Assembly (NCBI RefSeq): GCF_018603905.1
Contig: NZ_JAHFZZ010000014.1
Location: forward strand, 62,001 to 126,000
DNA length: 64,000 nucleotides
Direction of reading: 5' to 3'
From: Nonomuraea sp. NEAU-A123
GTDB taxonomy: Bacteria; Actinomycetota; Actinomycetes; Streptosporangiales; Streptosporangiaceae
Notes under the pieces: model-generated
Databases searched by the model: none
Seen by the model: only the letters and a program-made list of their open reading frames with translations
What the model was told of the DNA's origin: nothing
In this document: positions 45,349 through 53,974 of the stretch, in pieces
Layout: every line of letters starts with the position of its first letter
Position numbering within the stretch: position 1 is the stretch's first letter
Translations under genes and position numbers: made by a program

Positions 45349-45696
45349 TCACGGTGTGTGCGCTTTGATGGCCACGCTGGTCAGCGCGAGCAGCAGGTCC
45401 ACGTCGAGCTCGGCGTCGACGTGGACGGCCACCCACGCGCGGTCGGAGCAGCTCTGTACCTGGTCACAGCCGCGCAGGTGCGGCTGCAGCCGGTTGATCG
45501 CCGGCGCGGTCAGGCGCAGGCGTACCTCGTCCCCGCCGGTCAGGCGGACGATTTTTGTCCTTCCGACCGTGAAGGCCACGCCTCGCCGCGTGTCGCTCAG
45601 GGCCAGAGCCGGCCAGGAACGCAATTCGGCCATCGCCCGGGCCACAAAAGGCCCGTGACGAAGGCTCGACTGTCGCCTGACGGAAATTCCTGCCAT
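45349..45696 (-). CDS. DUF5519-like (luciferase-domain) protein, copy 1
   Basis: 115 residues from ATG 45696. The pattern W-P-x-L, G-V-A-F-T-V-G, I-V-R-L and a C-terminal W-V-A-V-H-V...D-L-L-L-A-L-x-S-V-A-I-K-A resembles the DUF5519 luciferase-domain family; biochemical function is unknown. The product at 48764-49126 is a clear paralogue with the same motif order. It lies between the PHO-boxed pit and phoX genes. The start is uncertain because the G-rich element is very close to the ATG; GTG 45723 is possible. Confidence 0.65.
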   Translation of the reverse strand: MAGISVRRQSSLRHGPFVARAMAELRSWPALALSDTRRGVAFTVGRTKIVRLTGGDEVRLRLTAPAINRLQPHLRGCDQVQSCSDRAWVAVHVDAELDVDLLLALTSVAIKAHTP

Positions 45697-45782
45697 ACCC
45701 CCTAATGCTGCTCCACGGCACACCGCGCCGCCATCCTGTGTTCCTCAACCGTTATCCGCGGGCCGATCGTGCACTTCACCTA

Positions 45783-47186
45783 TCAGTCGTCGGTGTTGGC
45801 GGGCCGGCGCCAGGGGCCGGTGATCGCGAAGACGTGCCCGGGGGTCTGGATGTTGGCGAACAGGATCCGGCCGTCGGCGCTGAAGTTGGGGCCGGTGAAC
45901 TCGCTGTCGTTGTGGTCGTTGCGCGCCATCGGGTACGCCTTGCCCTTGTCGGTGACGCCCACCAGGTGCTGGATGCCCTCTCCGTCCTCCGCGAGGATCA
46001 CTCCGCCGTACGGCGAGATGGTGATGTTGTCCGGCCCGTCGTAGTTCGTGTCCTGGGTGGGGTCGGGGTTGACGCCGAAGAGGGTCTTCAGCGTGACCGT
46101 CTGGTGGCGCGGGTCGTAGAACCACACCTGGCCGTCGTGCTCGTTGACGCTGCCGTCGGTGTGGCGGGCGAAGCTGGCGACGAAGTACGCGCCGCCGTCC
46201 GCCCACCAGGCGCCCTCCAGCTTGCGACTGCGCGTGACCTGGTCGTTGGTGAGCTGCACGCGTACCGACTGGGTGCGCGCGTCACGGTCGGGCACCTCCA
46301 CCCACTGGACCCGGTAGCGGGTGCCGGGGGTGGTGGCCTCCGACAGGTCGGCGACGTGCGTGTCGTCGTGGTAGCAGCTCATCGCCTCCAGCTTGCCCGC
46401 GGTGTCGCCGCCGTCGGACAGCGCCAGCTTCCGCAGGGCGCCCCGGCCGCCGCGGAAGCCGCTCGGCGGCGTCCAGCGGTAGTACAGGCCGCTCGGGCCG
46501 CCGGCGTCCTCGGTCAGGTAGATTGCCGACGTGCGCGGGTCGACGGCGACGGCCTCGTGCGAGTAGCGGCCGAGGAACTTCAGCGGCACCGGGTCCTGGT
46601 TGGCCTTCCGGTCGAACGGGTCGACCTCGAAGACGTACCCGTGGTCCTTCTGGAAGGCGCCACCGGCCCGCTGCTCGGTCTCCTCGCAGGTCAGCCAGGT
46701 GCTCCAGGGCGTCTTGCCGCCCGCGCAGTTGTTGTGCGTGCCGGCCAGGCTGACGTACTCGCGGATCCGCTCGCCGTGCGCGTCCACGTCGATGTTCGTG
46801 GTGCCGCCGCCCGCGCCCGGGTCGTAGGTGAGACCGGGCAGGGCGGGCACCCGGTACGGCTCGCTGCCGCCGATCTCATGGTTGTTGACCAGCGTGGAGC
46901 CCCGGCCATGGGAGAAGCTCGCGGTCCCGTCCGCGTCGCTCGGCGTCGGCTCGCCGCTCTCCAGCAGCGTCACCCCCGCCTCCGCGACGATCCGGTACGA
47001 GAACCCGGCGGGCAGGGCCAGCACTCCGGCCGGATCGGCGACCAGCGGGCCGTAGCCGAGCGGGGGCCGCGTGGCCGCGAACGCGGCGGGCCCGGCGATC
47101 GCCTCAATGCTGCCGGCGAACGCGATACCGAGGCCACCGGCGGTGCCGCGGCTGATGAAGGAACGGCGGGAAACAGGTGCGGACAT
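45783..47186 (-). CDS. phoX: PhoX-family alkaline phosphatase, Tat-exported
   Basis: 467 residues. A twin-arginine signal (R7-R8-S-F-I-S-R) precedes a hydrophobic segment and an A-F-A-A cleavage region. The body matches the PhoX/DUF839 beta-propeller family, with S-T-L-V-N-N-H-E, L-T-C-E-E-T and D-G-P-D-N-I segments typical of the metal-binding site. PhoX enzymes release phosphate from organic esters outside the cell using Ca and Fe. A PHO box 83 nt upstream supports induction under phosphate starvation. The divergent neighbour is a phytase-like esterase. Confidence 0.9.
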   Translation of the reverse strand: MSAPVSRRSFISRGTAGGLGIAFAGSIEAIAGPAAFAATRPPLGYGPLVADPAGVLALPAGFSYRIVAEAGVTLLESGEPTPSDADGTASFSHGRGSTLVNNHEIGGSEPYRVPALPGLTYDPGAGGGTTNIDVDAHGERIREYVSLAGTHNNCAGGKTPWSTWLTCEETEQRAGGAFQKDHGYVFEVDPFDRKANQDPVPLKFLGRYSHEAVAVDPRTSAIYLTEDAGGPSGLYYRWTPPSGFRGGRGALRKLALSDGGDTAGKLEAMSCYHDDTHVADLSEATTPGTRYRVQWVEVPDRDARTQSVRVQLTNDQVTRSRKLEGAWWADGGAYFVASFARHTDGSVNEHDGQVWFYDPRHQTVTLKTLFGVNPDPTQDTNYDGPDNITISPYGGVILAEDGEGIQHLVGVTDKGKAYPMARNDHNDSEFTGPNFSADGRILFANIQTPGHVFAITGPWRRPANTDD

Positions 47187-47268
47187 GGGACATCTCCTTC
47201 AGCGTCGAACGTCTGCAGGAGCCGACCCAACTGCCTCTGGGAAAAGGCCGGCACCCCGCACTCCGCCC

Positions 47269-47290
47269 CTATGGTGAACGCTGAATGAAG
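47269..47290 (-). promoter_or_regulatory. PHO box upstream of phoX
   Basis: On the minus strand the two adjacent 11-nt units are CTTCATTCAGC and GTTCACCATAG. The second matches the GTTCACC core and the first is weaker. The site lies between divergent phoX and the phytase-like gene, so it could affect both. Confidence 0.7.
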
Positions 47291-47388
47291 AAACCGGCAG
47301 ACCTGGTTTGAGATCTTCGTCCGAAGATGAACGACTCGTACGCGCTGCGTTTGGAAACGCGACATGTGACGCTCCTAGCGTGCCGGGC

Positions 47389-48576
47389 ATGAAACGCATC
47401 TCCCTGGCGGTGGGCGCCGTCGCGCTGGCCGTGAGCCTCGCCCCCTCGACCGGACCCGCGTCCTACGCCGCCGCGCAGGACGGTACGGGCCGCGCCACGC
47501 TGACCGGATTCGCCGCGCTGCCCGCGCAGACCTTCGTGCCCGGCAGCGAGCCCTCCGGCGCCCAGCTCGGCACGACCCCGATCAACGGCGTCACCCCGCC
47601 CTTCGCCGGCCAGCCGGTCCAGGGCTTCAGCGGCATCGTCCGGCGCGGCGACGGCAACTTCGACGTGCTGTCCGACAACGGCTACGGAGCCAAGAACAAC
47701 AGCGCCGACTTCCTGCTGCGCGTGCACCGGATCAAGCCCGACTTCAAGGCCGGCACCGTCCAGGTGCTGGGCGGGTTCAACCTGTCCGACCCGCGTGGCC
47801 GGGTGTCCTGGCCGCTGACCAGGGCGGACCGGGTGCTCACCGGTGCCGACTTCGACGTGGAGTCGATCGTCCGGTCGGCGGACGGCACGTACTGGATCGG
47901 CGATGAGTTCGGCCCGTTCCTGCTGCACTTCTCCGCCACCGGGACGCTGCTGGAGGCGCCGATCGAGCTGCCCGGCGTCAAGGCGCCGGAGAACCCGACG
48001 CTCAACGGCGCGACGCCGAACCTGGCCGGCAGCAAGGGCTTCGAAGGCATGGCCCGCTCCGCCGACGGCCGGTGGCTCTACCCGCTGCTGGAGGGCACGG
48101 TCAGCGGAGACCCGGCGGGCACGCTGCGGCTGAACGAGTTCGACGTCCGTAAGCGGGCGTACACCGGTAAGCGCTGGACGTACAAGCTGGACAGCCCCGC
48201 CAACGCGATCGGCGATGCCATCGCGGTGGACGAGCACCGCTTCCTGATCATCGAGCGGGACAACAACCAGGGCGACGCCGCCGCGCTCAAGCGCGTCTAC
48301 CTGGCCGACACCCGCGACCGCGACCACGACGGCGCGCTGGACAAGACCCTCGCCGCCGACCTGCTGGACCTGGCCAACCCCAAGGGGCTGGGCGGCTTCG
48401 GCGAGACATTCCGCTTCCCGTTCCAGACCATCGAGGACGTCGTGATCCTCGACGACCGCACGCTCGGCATCCTCAACGACAACAACTTCCCGTTCTCGTC
48501 CGGACGGACGCCGGGCAAGCCGGACAACGACGAGTTCATCACCGTCCGCCTGCCCTTCCGCCTGCACGCCCGATGA
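47389..48576 (+). CDS. Secreted phytase-like esterase
   Basis: 395 residues from ATG 47389, giving a clean Sec signal peptide (K-R-I-S-L-A-V... ending A-S-Y-A-A-A). The body matches the esterase-like activity of phytase family: F-S-G-I-V-R-R, V-L-S-D-N-G-Y-G, I-G-D-E-F-G-P-F and K-G-F-E-G-M-A. The family is a predicted beta-propeller acting on phosphate esters. It is divergent from phoX across a PHO box and followed by a strong terminator. Exact substrate unknown. Confidence 0.85.
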   Translation: MKRISLAVGAVALAVSLAPSTGPASYAAAQDGTGRATLTGFAALPAQTFVPGSEPSGAQLGTTPINGVTPPFAGQPVQGFSGIVRRGDGNFDVLSDNGYGAKNNSADFLLRVHRIKPDFKAGTVQVLGGFNLSDPRGRVSWPLTRADRVLTGADFDVESIVRSADGTYWIGDEFGPFLLHFSATGTLLEAPIELPGVKAPENPTLNGATPNLAGSKGFEGMARSADGRWLYPLLEGTVSGDPAGTLRLNEFDVRKRAYTGKRWTYKLDSPANAIGDAIAVDEHRFLIIERDNNQGDAAALKRVYLADTRDRDHDGALDKTLAADLLDLANPKGLGGFGETFRFPFQTIEDVVILDDRTLGILNDNNFPFSSGRTPGKPDNDEFITVRLPFRLHAR

Positions 48577-48580
48577 CGAA

Positions 48581-48609
48581 GAGGGGGGCGGGCCGGGCCC
48601 GCCCCCCTC
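48581..48609 (+). terminator. GC-rich hairpin terminator after the phytase-like gene
   Basis: A perfect inverted repeat with 14-nt arms (48581-48594 and 48596-48609) starts 5 nt after the stop codon. There is no clear U-tract, as is common in high-GC actinomycetes. Confidence 0.75.
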
Positions 48610-48763
48610 CAGCGTTCGAGGCGCTCGTCGTGGTGGCTGGCACGTTCCGATAACCTTGCAAAAGGTACTTTTGGCCACAAAGCGGTCAAGGGGGTCGCGA
48701 GAGTGTTAGAGCACCATAACGGTTGAAGAACGGCAGGCGTCACATGGGTAACGGGCACTCAGT

Positions 48764-49126
48764 ATGGGTCGCATGGCGGTCCCCTTGAGCGCACGCGGTG
48801 GCGGCCAGACGTCCTACGTGGAACGAGCCAAAACCGAGTTCGGCACCTGGTCCGTCCTGGCCATGACACACGCCCCCGACGCCGTCGTCTTCACCGTGGG
48901 CGACATCGAGATCCTCCGGCTGATCGGCCGCGACACCGCCCACCTCCACCTGACCCGGCCCGTCCTCGAACGCCTGCACGAGGCGCTCGCCGTCTCCGCG
49001 CACGTTCACCTCGCCACGCAAGAACAAGACGGGTGGATCACCCTTCGTCTCGACACGCGCGCCGATTTCGATCTCCTGGTGGCGCTGGTCAGCCTCGCGA
49101 TCAAGGCCAATACCGACCCCGCTTGA
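48764..49126 (+). CDS. DUF5519-like (luciferase-domain) protein, copy 2
   Basis: 120 residues, paralogous to the product at 45349-45696. Shared motifs are V-x-F-T-V-G, I-x-R-L-x-G, H-L-H-L-T-R-P against R-L-R-L-T-A-P, and the C-terminal D-x-D-L-L-V-A-L-V-S-L-A-I-K-A. The start could be ATG 48764 or ATG 48773. Function unknown. It is convergent with the CYTH-CHAD gene. Confidence 0.7.
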   Translation: MGRMAVPLSARGGGQTSYVERAKTEFGTWSVLAMTHAPDAVVFTVGDIEILRLIGRDTAHLHLTRPVLERLHEALAVSAHVHLATQEQDGWITLRLDTRADFDLLVALVSLAIKANTDPA

Positions 49127-49144
49127 CCGCGATGGCGGCCCGGA

Positions 49145-50674
49145 TCAGGCGTTGAGCGCGTTCAGGAGGCCGGGCTTGGCGGCCTTCTTCCACACCGGCG
49201 CGAGGTCGCGTAGTGCCGCGTCGGCTGCGTGGCGTTCGTCGGCGAGCAGCAGGCCGAGGGTGAAGGCGTCGGCCACCCGCAGGCCCGGCCGGGTGGCGAG
49301 CTGAGTGAGTTCCCGCTGGGCGACCAGCGCGTCCTGGCGGCGGCCGAGGGTCTCCTGCAGCCGTTCGGCCTGTTTGGCGAGCTTCTTGGCGGGCTTGCCG
49401 AGCACCGGGGCGGCGGCTTCGGCGGTGTAGCGGGCGCGCTTGGCCGCCTTGCGGGTGGAATGCAGGGCCCTGTCCCGCTCGGCGCCCTCGGGCAGTCTTT
49501 GGGCTTCGGTGTACCTGGTGAGTACCTTGCGCCAGCTCCTGGCCACCAGGCGGGGCGTCTGGCGGCTCGCCTTGCGCCCGGCCCGGTCCTGGAAGGGCGG
49601 GTCGGCGATGAAGTCGTCGACGGCGGCCAGCAGCGTGAAGTAACGCGGCGCGCTCAGCGTCCGCTTGAGCGCCTGCCGGGCCTTGCTTTCCCGCGCGGCC
49701 AGCAGGCCGGGCCATCGCGCGTTCCCGAGGCCGCCGTTCTCCGGGCCGTCCTGGGGCCGGCCGGTCAGCCGCCGGTCGAACCGGGCGGTGAGCACTTCGA
49801 GATCGCGCACCGTGCCCAGCTCACCGGCCAGCCATCTCAGCTCCGCCTCCAGCGGGGCGACCCGGTCGCCGTCCAGCAGCCGGGAGTGGGTACGAAGGAC
49901 GCTGCGCATGCGCCGTACCGCCACGCGCATCTTGTGCACCGTGTCATCGTCGTGATCGGCCAGCCGGACCAGCGGGTCGTAGCCGAGCAGGTGCTCGCGC
50001 TGCCGCCGCAGGTAGGCGACCAGGGCCGCACCGGCGCTCCGCCCCGAACCCCGGTCCGCGGCCGGGGGCAGGTCGTCGCCCAGCACGCGCGCCAGCTTGG
50101 ACACCGACGGGGACGGCGTCGCCCCGGCCTCACGCAGCCGGCTCTCGACGGCGTCCAGTAGGCCGGTGGACCCGTCGACCAGCTCGACCTCGATCTCGCG
50201 CCACGACGCGGGCCGGCGGTCCCGGCCCAGGCGGCGGCCCACCACCTGGTCGTCGGCCACCTCGGCCACGACCTTGCCGCCCTGGCCGCGCAGCCGCCGC
50301 ACCGTGCGGGTGGTCTCCAAGGTGACGACCGGGACGAGCTCGTGTCCGCGTACGTGGGCCGCGACGAGTTCGGCCAGCCGGACGGGCACGTGGTGGACGT
50401 CCGCGCCGAGCGGCGCGTGCACCTCCCGCCGGGCCCCCTTGGCCATCGGCAGCTTGAGATGCCAGCCGGCGTCCTCGCCGCCCTGGCGACGGCGCAGGGT
50501 GATGCCGTGGCTGGCGAGGGTCAGAGCCGCGGTGTCGACATACTCCGCCACGAGCCGCCACGTCTCCGGCTCGTCCGCCGTGACCTCGCCGTCCGGACCG
50601 GTGAAGTCCTCGATCGCGATCTCGACGTCACCGTCGACGTCGTACTTGCGTTCGATCTCCACATGGCTCGTCAT
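49145..50674 (-). CDS. CYTH-CHAD domain protein (inorganic polyphosphate-related)
   Basis: 509 residues from ATG 50674, which suits the upstream GAGGAG better than GTG 50677. The N-terminal CYTH triphosphate-tunnel domain has the E-x-E-x-K motif at residues 6-10 (E-I-E-R-K) and many alternating charged residues to about residue 200. The C-terminal CHAD domain is helical, with conserved basic-His patches such as H-K-M-R-V-A-V-R-R-M-R and H-S-T-R-K-A-A-K-R-A-R-Y. CHAD domains bind polyphosphate, and CYTH domains hydrolyse triphosphate-type substrates. Neighbours with phosphate roles fit this, but no PHO box was seen before it. Confidence 0.92.
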   Translation of the reverse strand: MTSHVEIERKYDVDGDVEIAIEDFTGPDGEVTADEPETWRLVAEYVDTAALTLASHGITLRRRQGGEDAGWHLKLPMAKGARREVHAPLGADVHHVPVRLAELVAAHVRGHELVPVVTLETTRTVRRLRGQGGKVVAEVADDQVVGRRLGRDRRPASWREIEVELVDGSTGLLDAVESRLREAGATPSPSVSKLARVLGDDLPPAADRGSGRSAGAALVAYLRRQREHLLGYDPLVRLADHDDDTVHKMRVAVRRMRSVLRTHSRLLDGDRVAPLEAELRWLAGELGTVRDLEVLTARFDRRLTGRPQDGPENGGLGNARWPGLLAARESKARQALKRTLSAPRYFTLLAAVDDFIADPPFQDRAGRKASRQTPRLVARSWRKVLTRYTEAQRLPEGAERDRALHSTRKAAKRARYTAEAAAPVLGKPAKKLAKQAERLQETLGRRQDALVAQRELTQLATRPGLRVADAFTLGLLLADERHAADAALRDLAPVWKKAAKPGLLNALNA

Positions 50675-50813
50675 CACCGTGCTCCTCGACTACAGATAAG
50701 CCCGCGAGCACCCACCTACCCCATCGAAGGGCGCCAATCAGGTGCCTGGTGACCTTCGGCGATTGATCATGTAGCGTCACGGGAAACGCGCGACGCTACC
50801 GGAGGTGCGGTAG

Positions 50814-52133
50814 ATGGTTGAGGAGCGACGACCCGACGCGACAGGCGAGCACGACAGAAGGCAACTGGTCCGGGCGGTGATCGCCTCCGCTGTAGGGACC
50901 TCGATCGAGTGGTACGACTTCTTCCTGTACGGCTTCGCCGCCAGCACCATCTTCGCGAAGCTGTACTTCCCGACGAGCGAACCGACGACGGGACTCGTGC
51001 TCGCCCTCGGCACCTACTTCGGCGGCTTCGCCGCCCGCCCGATCGGTGCGGCGATCTTCGGCCACTACGGCGACCGCATCGGCCGCAAGGCCACCCTGAT
51101 CGTCACCCTGCTGACCATGGGCATCTCCACCGCGCTCGTGGGCCTGGTGCCCACCTACGCCCAGATCGGGATCTGGGGCGGCATCCTGCTGACCGTCCTG
51201 CGCCTGCTCCAGGGCATCAGCGTCGGCGGCGAATGGGGCGGGTCAGTCCTGCTCGCCACCGAGTGGGGCAGGTCGCGCGGCGGCCGGCGCGGCTTCCTCG
51301 GTAGCTGGCCGCAGTTCGGCGTGCCCGTCGGCCTCGTGCTCGGCTACACGGCCCTGCAGGTGTTCCAGCCGCTCGACCCCTACTGGGGCTGGCGCATTCC
51401 GTTCCTGCTCAGCATCGTGATGGCCGCCGTCGGCCTCTACATCAGGCTCGGCATCCTGGAGACGCCCGTCTTCACCAAGCTCCTGGCGGAGAACAAGGTC
51501 GAGCGCGTCCCCGTACGCGAGGTCATCGTCAGGAACTGGCGGGAGATCGTGCTGAGCGCGTTGCTCCGCACCGGGCAGCAGGCGCCGTTCTACATCTTCA
51601 CCGTCTTCATCCTGACCTACGCCACCAAGACGCTGGGCTTCGCGGCGAGCGACGTCTACCTGTACGTCATCGTGGCGGGGATCGTCTCGCTGTTCACCGT
51701 GCCGTTCTGGGGGTACATCTCCGACCTCGTGGGCCGCAGACGGCTGTACGTCGTGGGCGCAGCGGCCATGGTGATCTGGTCCTTCATCTACTGGCCCCTG
51801 CTGGACACCCGCGTCCCCACGCTGGTCTTCCTGGCCATCGTGCTGGCCGCGCCCATCCACGACATCCAGTACGGCCCCCAGGCCACCTTCATCGCCGAGA
51901 GCTTCACCGGCCGGCTGCGCTACAGCGGCGCCTCGCTCGGCTACCAGCTGGCCTCGGTGACGGCGGGCGGGCCCGCGCCGCTGATCGCCGTCTGGCTCTA
52001 CACCACCTACAAGAGCTCGTTCGCCATCGCCGTCTACATGGCGATCTGCGCGCTGATCAGCCTCGTCGCCGCGCTCGCGCTGAAAGATCGTTCACAGCAC
52101 GACTACGCGGTCGAGTACGACGAGGTGGCCTAG
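50814..52133 (+). CDS. MHS-family MFS transporter (metabolite:H+ symporter)
   Basis: 439 residues, twelve predicted helices. The N-terminal S-A-V-G-T-S-I-E-W-Y-D-F-F-L-Y-G segment and G-H-Y-G-D-R-I-G-R-K-A loop are diagnostic of the metabolite:H+ symporter group (ShiA, KgtP, ProP relatives). It probably imports an organic acid or similar small metabolite; the substrate cannot be inferred. The ATG follows GGAGGTGCGGTAG. Its stop overlaps the convergent GH15 gene stop by four bases. Confidence 0.88.
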   Translation: MVEERRPDATGEHDRRQLVRAVIASAVGTSIEWYDFFLYGFAASTIFAKLYFPTSEPTTGLVLALGTYFGGFAARPIGAAIFGHYGDRIGRKATLIVTLLTMGISTALVGLVPTYAQIGIWGGILLTVLRLLQGISVGGEWGGSVLLATEWGRSRGGRRGFLGSWPQFGVPVGLVLGYTALQVFQPLDPYWGWRIPFLLSIVMAAVGLYIRLGILETPVFTKLLAENKVERVPVREVIVRNWREIVLSALLRTGQQAPFYIFTVFILTYATKTLGFAASDVYLYVIVAGIVSLFTVPFWGYISDLVGRRRLYVVGAAAMVIWSFIYWPLLDTRVPTLVFLAIVLAAPIHDIQYGPQATFIAESFTGRLRYSGASLGYQLASVTAGGPAPLIAVWLYTTYKSSFAIAVYMAICALISLVAALALKDRSQHDYAVEYDEVA

Positions 52134-53959
52134 CCGAGGGCGTGGTCGAGGTTGAAGGCGGCGCTGATGAGCGCGAGGTGGGTGATGGCCTGCGGGAAGT
52201 TGCCGAGCTGCTCGCCGGTGTGGCCGATCTCTTCCGCGTACAGCCCCAGGTGGTTGGCGTAGGTGAGCATCTTCTCGAAGGCCAGGCGGGCCTCGTCGAG
52301 GCGTCCGGCGCGGGCCAGGGCTTCGACGTACCAGAACGAGCAGATCGAGAACGTGCCTTCCTGCCCTTCGAGCCCGTCCGGGCTGGCTTCGGGATCGTAG
52401 CGATAGACCAGCGAGTCGGAGACCAGCTCGCGGCCGAGCGCGTCGAGGGTGGACAGCCACTTGGGGTCGGTGGGCGAGACGAACTTGGCCAGCGGCATCA
52501 TCAGGATCGACGCGTCCAGGACGTCGTCGTCGAAGTGCTGGACGAACGCCTGCAGCGTGGGCGACCAGCCGCGTTTCATGATGTCGTAGTAGATCGCGTC
52601 GCGGGCCTGCCGCCAGCGCCGGATGTCGGCGGGCAGCCCCCGGTAGGAGGCCATGCGCATGGCGCGTTCGATGGCCACCCAGCACATCAGCCGGGAGTAG
52701 ACGAAGTTCTTGCGCCCGCCGCGCGTCTCCCAGATCCCTTCGTCGGGTTGGTCCCAGTTCTCGCAGACCCAGTTCACCAGCGTGCAGACCTGCTCCCAGC
52801 GGTCGCTGGAGATCGGGTTGCCCCACTTGTTGTAGAGGTAGATGGAGTCGAGGAGTGCTCCGTAGATGTCCAGTTGGAGCTGGCTGACGGCGGCGTTCCC
52901 CACGCGTACCGGGGCCGAGGCCCGGTAGCCCTCCAGGTGGGTCAGCTCGCTTTCGGGCAGGTCGCTGCGCCCGTCGATGCCGTACATGATCTGCAGCGGG
53001 CCGGCATGGCGGTCGCCGCTGGAGCGGACGTGCGTGGACAGGAAGCCCATGAAGGCCTCGGCCTCCTCGGTGAAGCCGAGCCTGAGCAGGGCGTACACGC
53101 AGAACGCCGCGTCGCGGACCCACACGTAGCGGTAGTCCCAGTTACGGCTGCCCTTCAGCCGCTCGGGCAGGCTGGTCGTGGCCGCGGCGACGATCCCGCC
53201 GGTCGGCGCGTAGGTGAGCAACTTCAGCGTGAGCGCCGAACGGTGGACGACCTCCCGCCACCGGCCCCGGTAGCGGGAGGCGGACAGCCAGTTCCGCCAG
53301 AACCGCACCGTGGTGGCGAACTGCTCCTCCGCCTCCTCGATCGGGCAGCCTCGTGACGTGATCCCCTCGCCGACCCGGTCGAGGGCGAACACCGCGTGCT
53401 CGCCCTCCTGGAGTTCGAACTGTGCCCAGGCGTCCCGTCCATCGGTGTCGACGGGCACGCTGGCGGACAGTTCGAGGGAGAGGCACTCCGACGCGAAGAT
53501 CGTCGAAGCGCCCTGCTGGTGGACCGTGTGGGATTGCCGGGCGTAGTCGAACCGGGGGGCCACCCGGGCGCGGAACGGGAGAGTGCCGCGGACGCAGGCG
53601 ACCCGGCGGATCAGCCGGTGCCGATCGGCCTCGCTCGAGTCGCCCTCGATCGGCATGAAGTCCTGAATCTCACCCACCCCGTCGACGGCGAAAAAGCGGG
53701 TGATCAGGACATTGGTGTCCGGGAAGTAGAACTGCTTGGTCTTCGCCGGGGTGTCGGCGTACAGCTCGAACGAGCCGCCCTTGTCGGCGTCCAGGATCGA
53801 GGCGAACACGCTCGGGGCGTCGAAGCTCGGACAGCAGTACCAGTCGATCGTGCCGTTGGTGCCCACGAGCGCGACAGTGCGCAGGTCACCGATCAACCCG
53901 TGCTCTCCGATCGGCAGATACCGGGAGTCCTCGGGGTAGTCGGCTGGTCCAGCGGTCAT
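52130..53959 (-). CDS. GH15-family glucoamylase/trehalase-like enzyme
   Basis: 609 residues, no signal peptide, so cytoplasmic. The N-terminal beta-sandwich begins with Y-L-P-I-G-E-H-G-L-I-G-D and contains G-T-I-D-W-Y-C-C-P-S-F-D. The catalytic (alpha/alpha)6 barrel has R-N-W-D-Y-R-Y-V-W-V-R-D, the acid region P-D-E-G-I-W-E and a C-terminal E-E-I-G-H-T-G-E-Q-L-G-N-F-P-Q-A. This arrangement is that of actinobacterial GH15 trehalases and glucan alpha-1,4-glucosidases. It lies 15 nt after the orphan protein gene of the LacI-controlled sugar operon and may be its last member, degrading an imported glucosidic sugar. Confidence 0.9.
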   Translation of the reverse strand: MTAGPADYPEDSRYLPIGEHGLIGDLRTVALVGTNGTIDWYCCPSFDAPSVFASILDADKGGSFELYADTPAKTKQFYFPDTNVLITRFFAVDGVGEIQDFMPIEGDSSEADRHRLIRRVACVRGTLPFRARVAPRFDYARQSHTVHQQGASTIFASECLSLELSASVPVDTDGRDAWAQFELQEGEHAVFALDRVGEGITSRGCPIEEAEEQFATTVRFWRNWLSASRYRGRWREVVHRSALTLKLLTYAPTGGIVAAATTSLPERLKGSRNWDYRYVWVRDAAFCVYALLRLGFTEEAEAFMGFLSTHVRSSGDRHAGPLQIMYGIDGRSDLPESELTHLEGYRASAPVRVGNAAVSQLQLDIYGALLDSIYLYNKWGNPISSDRWEQVCTLVNWVCENWDQPDEGIWETRGGRKNFVYSRLMCWVAIERAMRMASYRGLPADIRRWRQARDAIYYDIMKRGWSPTLQAFVQHFDDDVLDASILMMPLAKFVSPTDPKWLSTLDALGRELVSDSLVYRYDPEASPDGLEGQEGTFSICSFWYVEALARAGRLDEARLAFEKMLTYANHLGLYAEEIGHTGEQLGNFPQAITHLALISAAFNLDHALG

Positions 53960-53974
53960 ATCCGTTTTGTGCCA

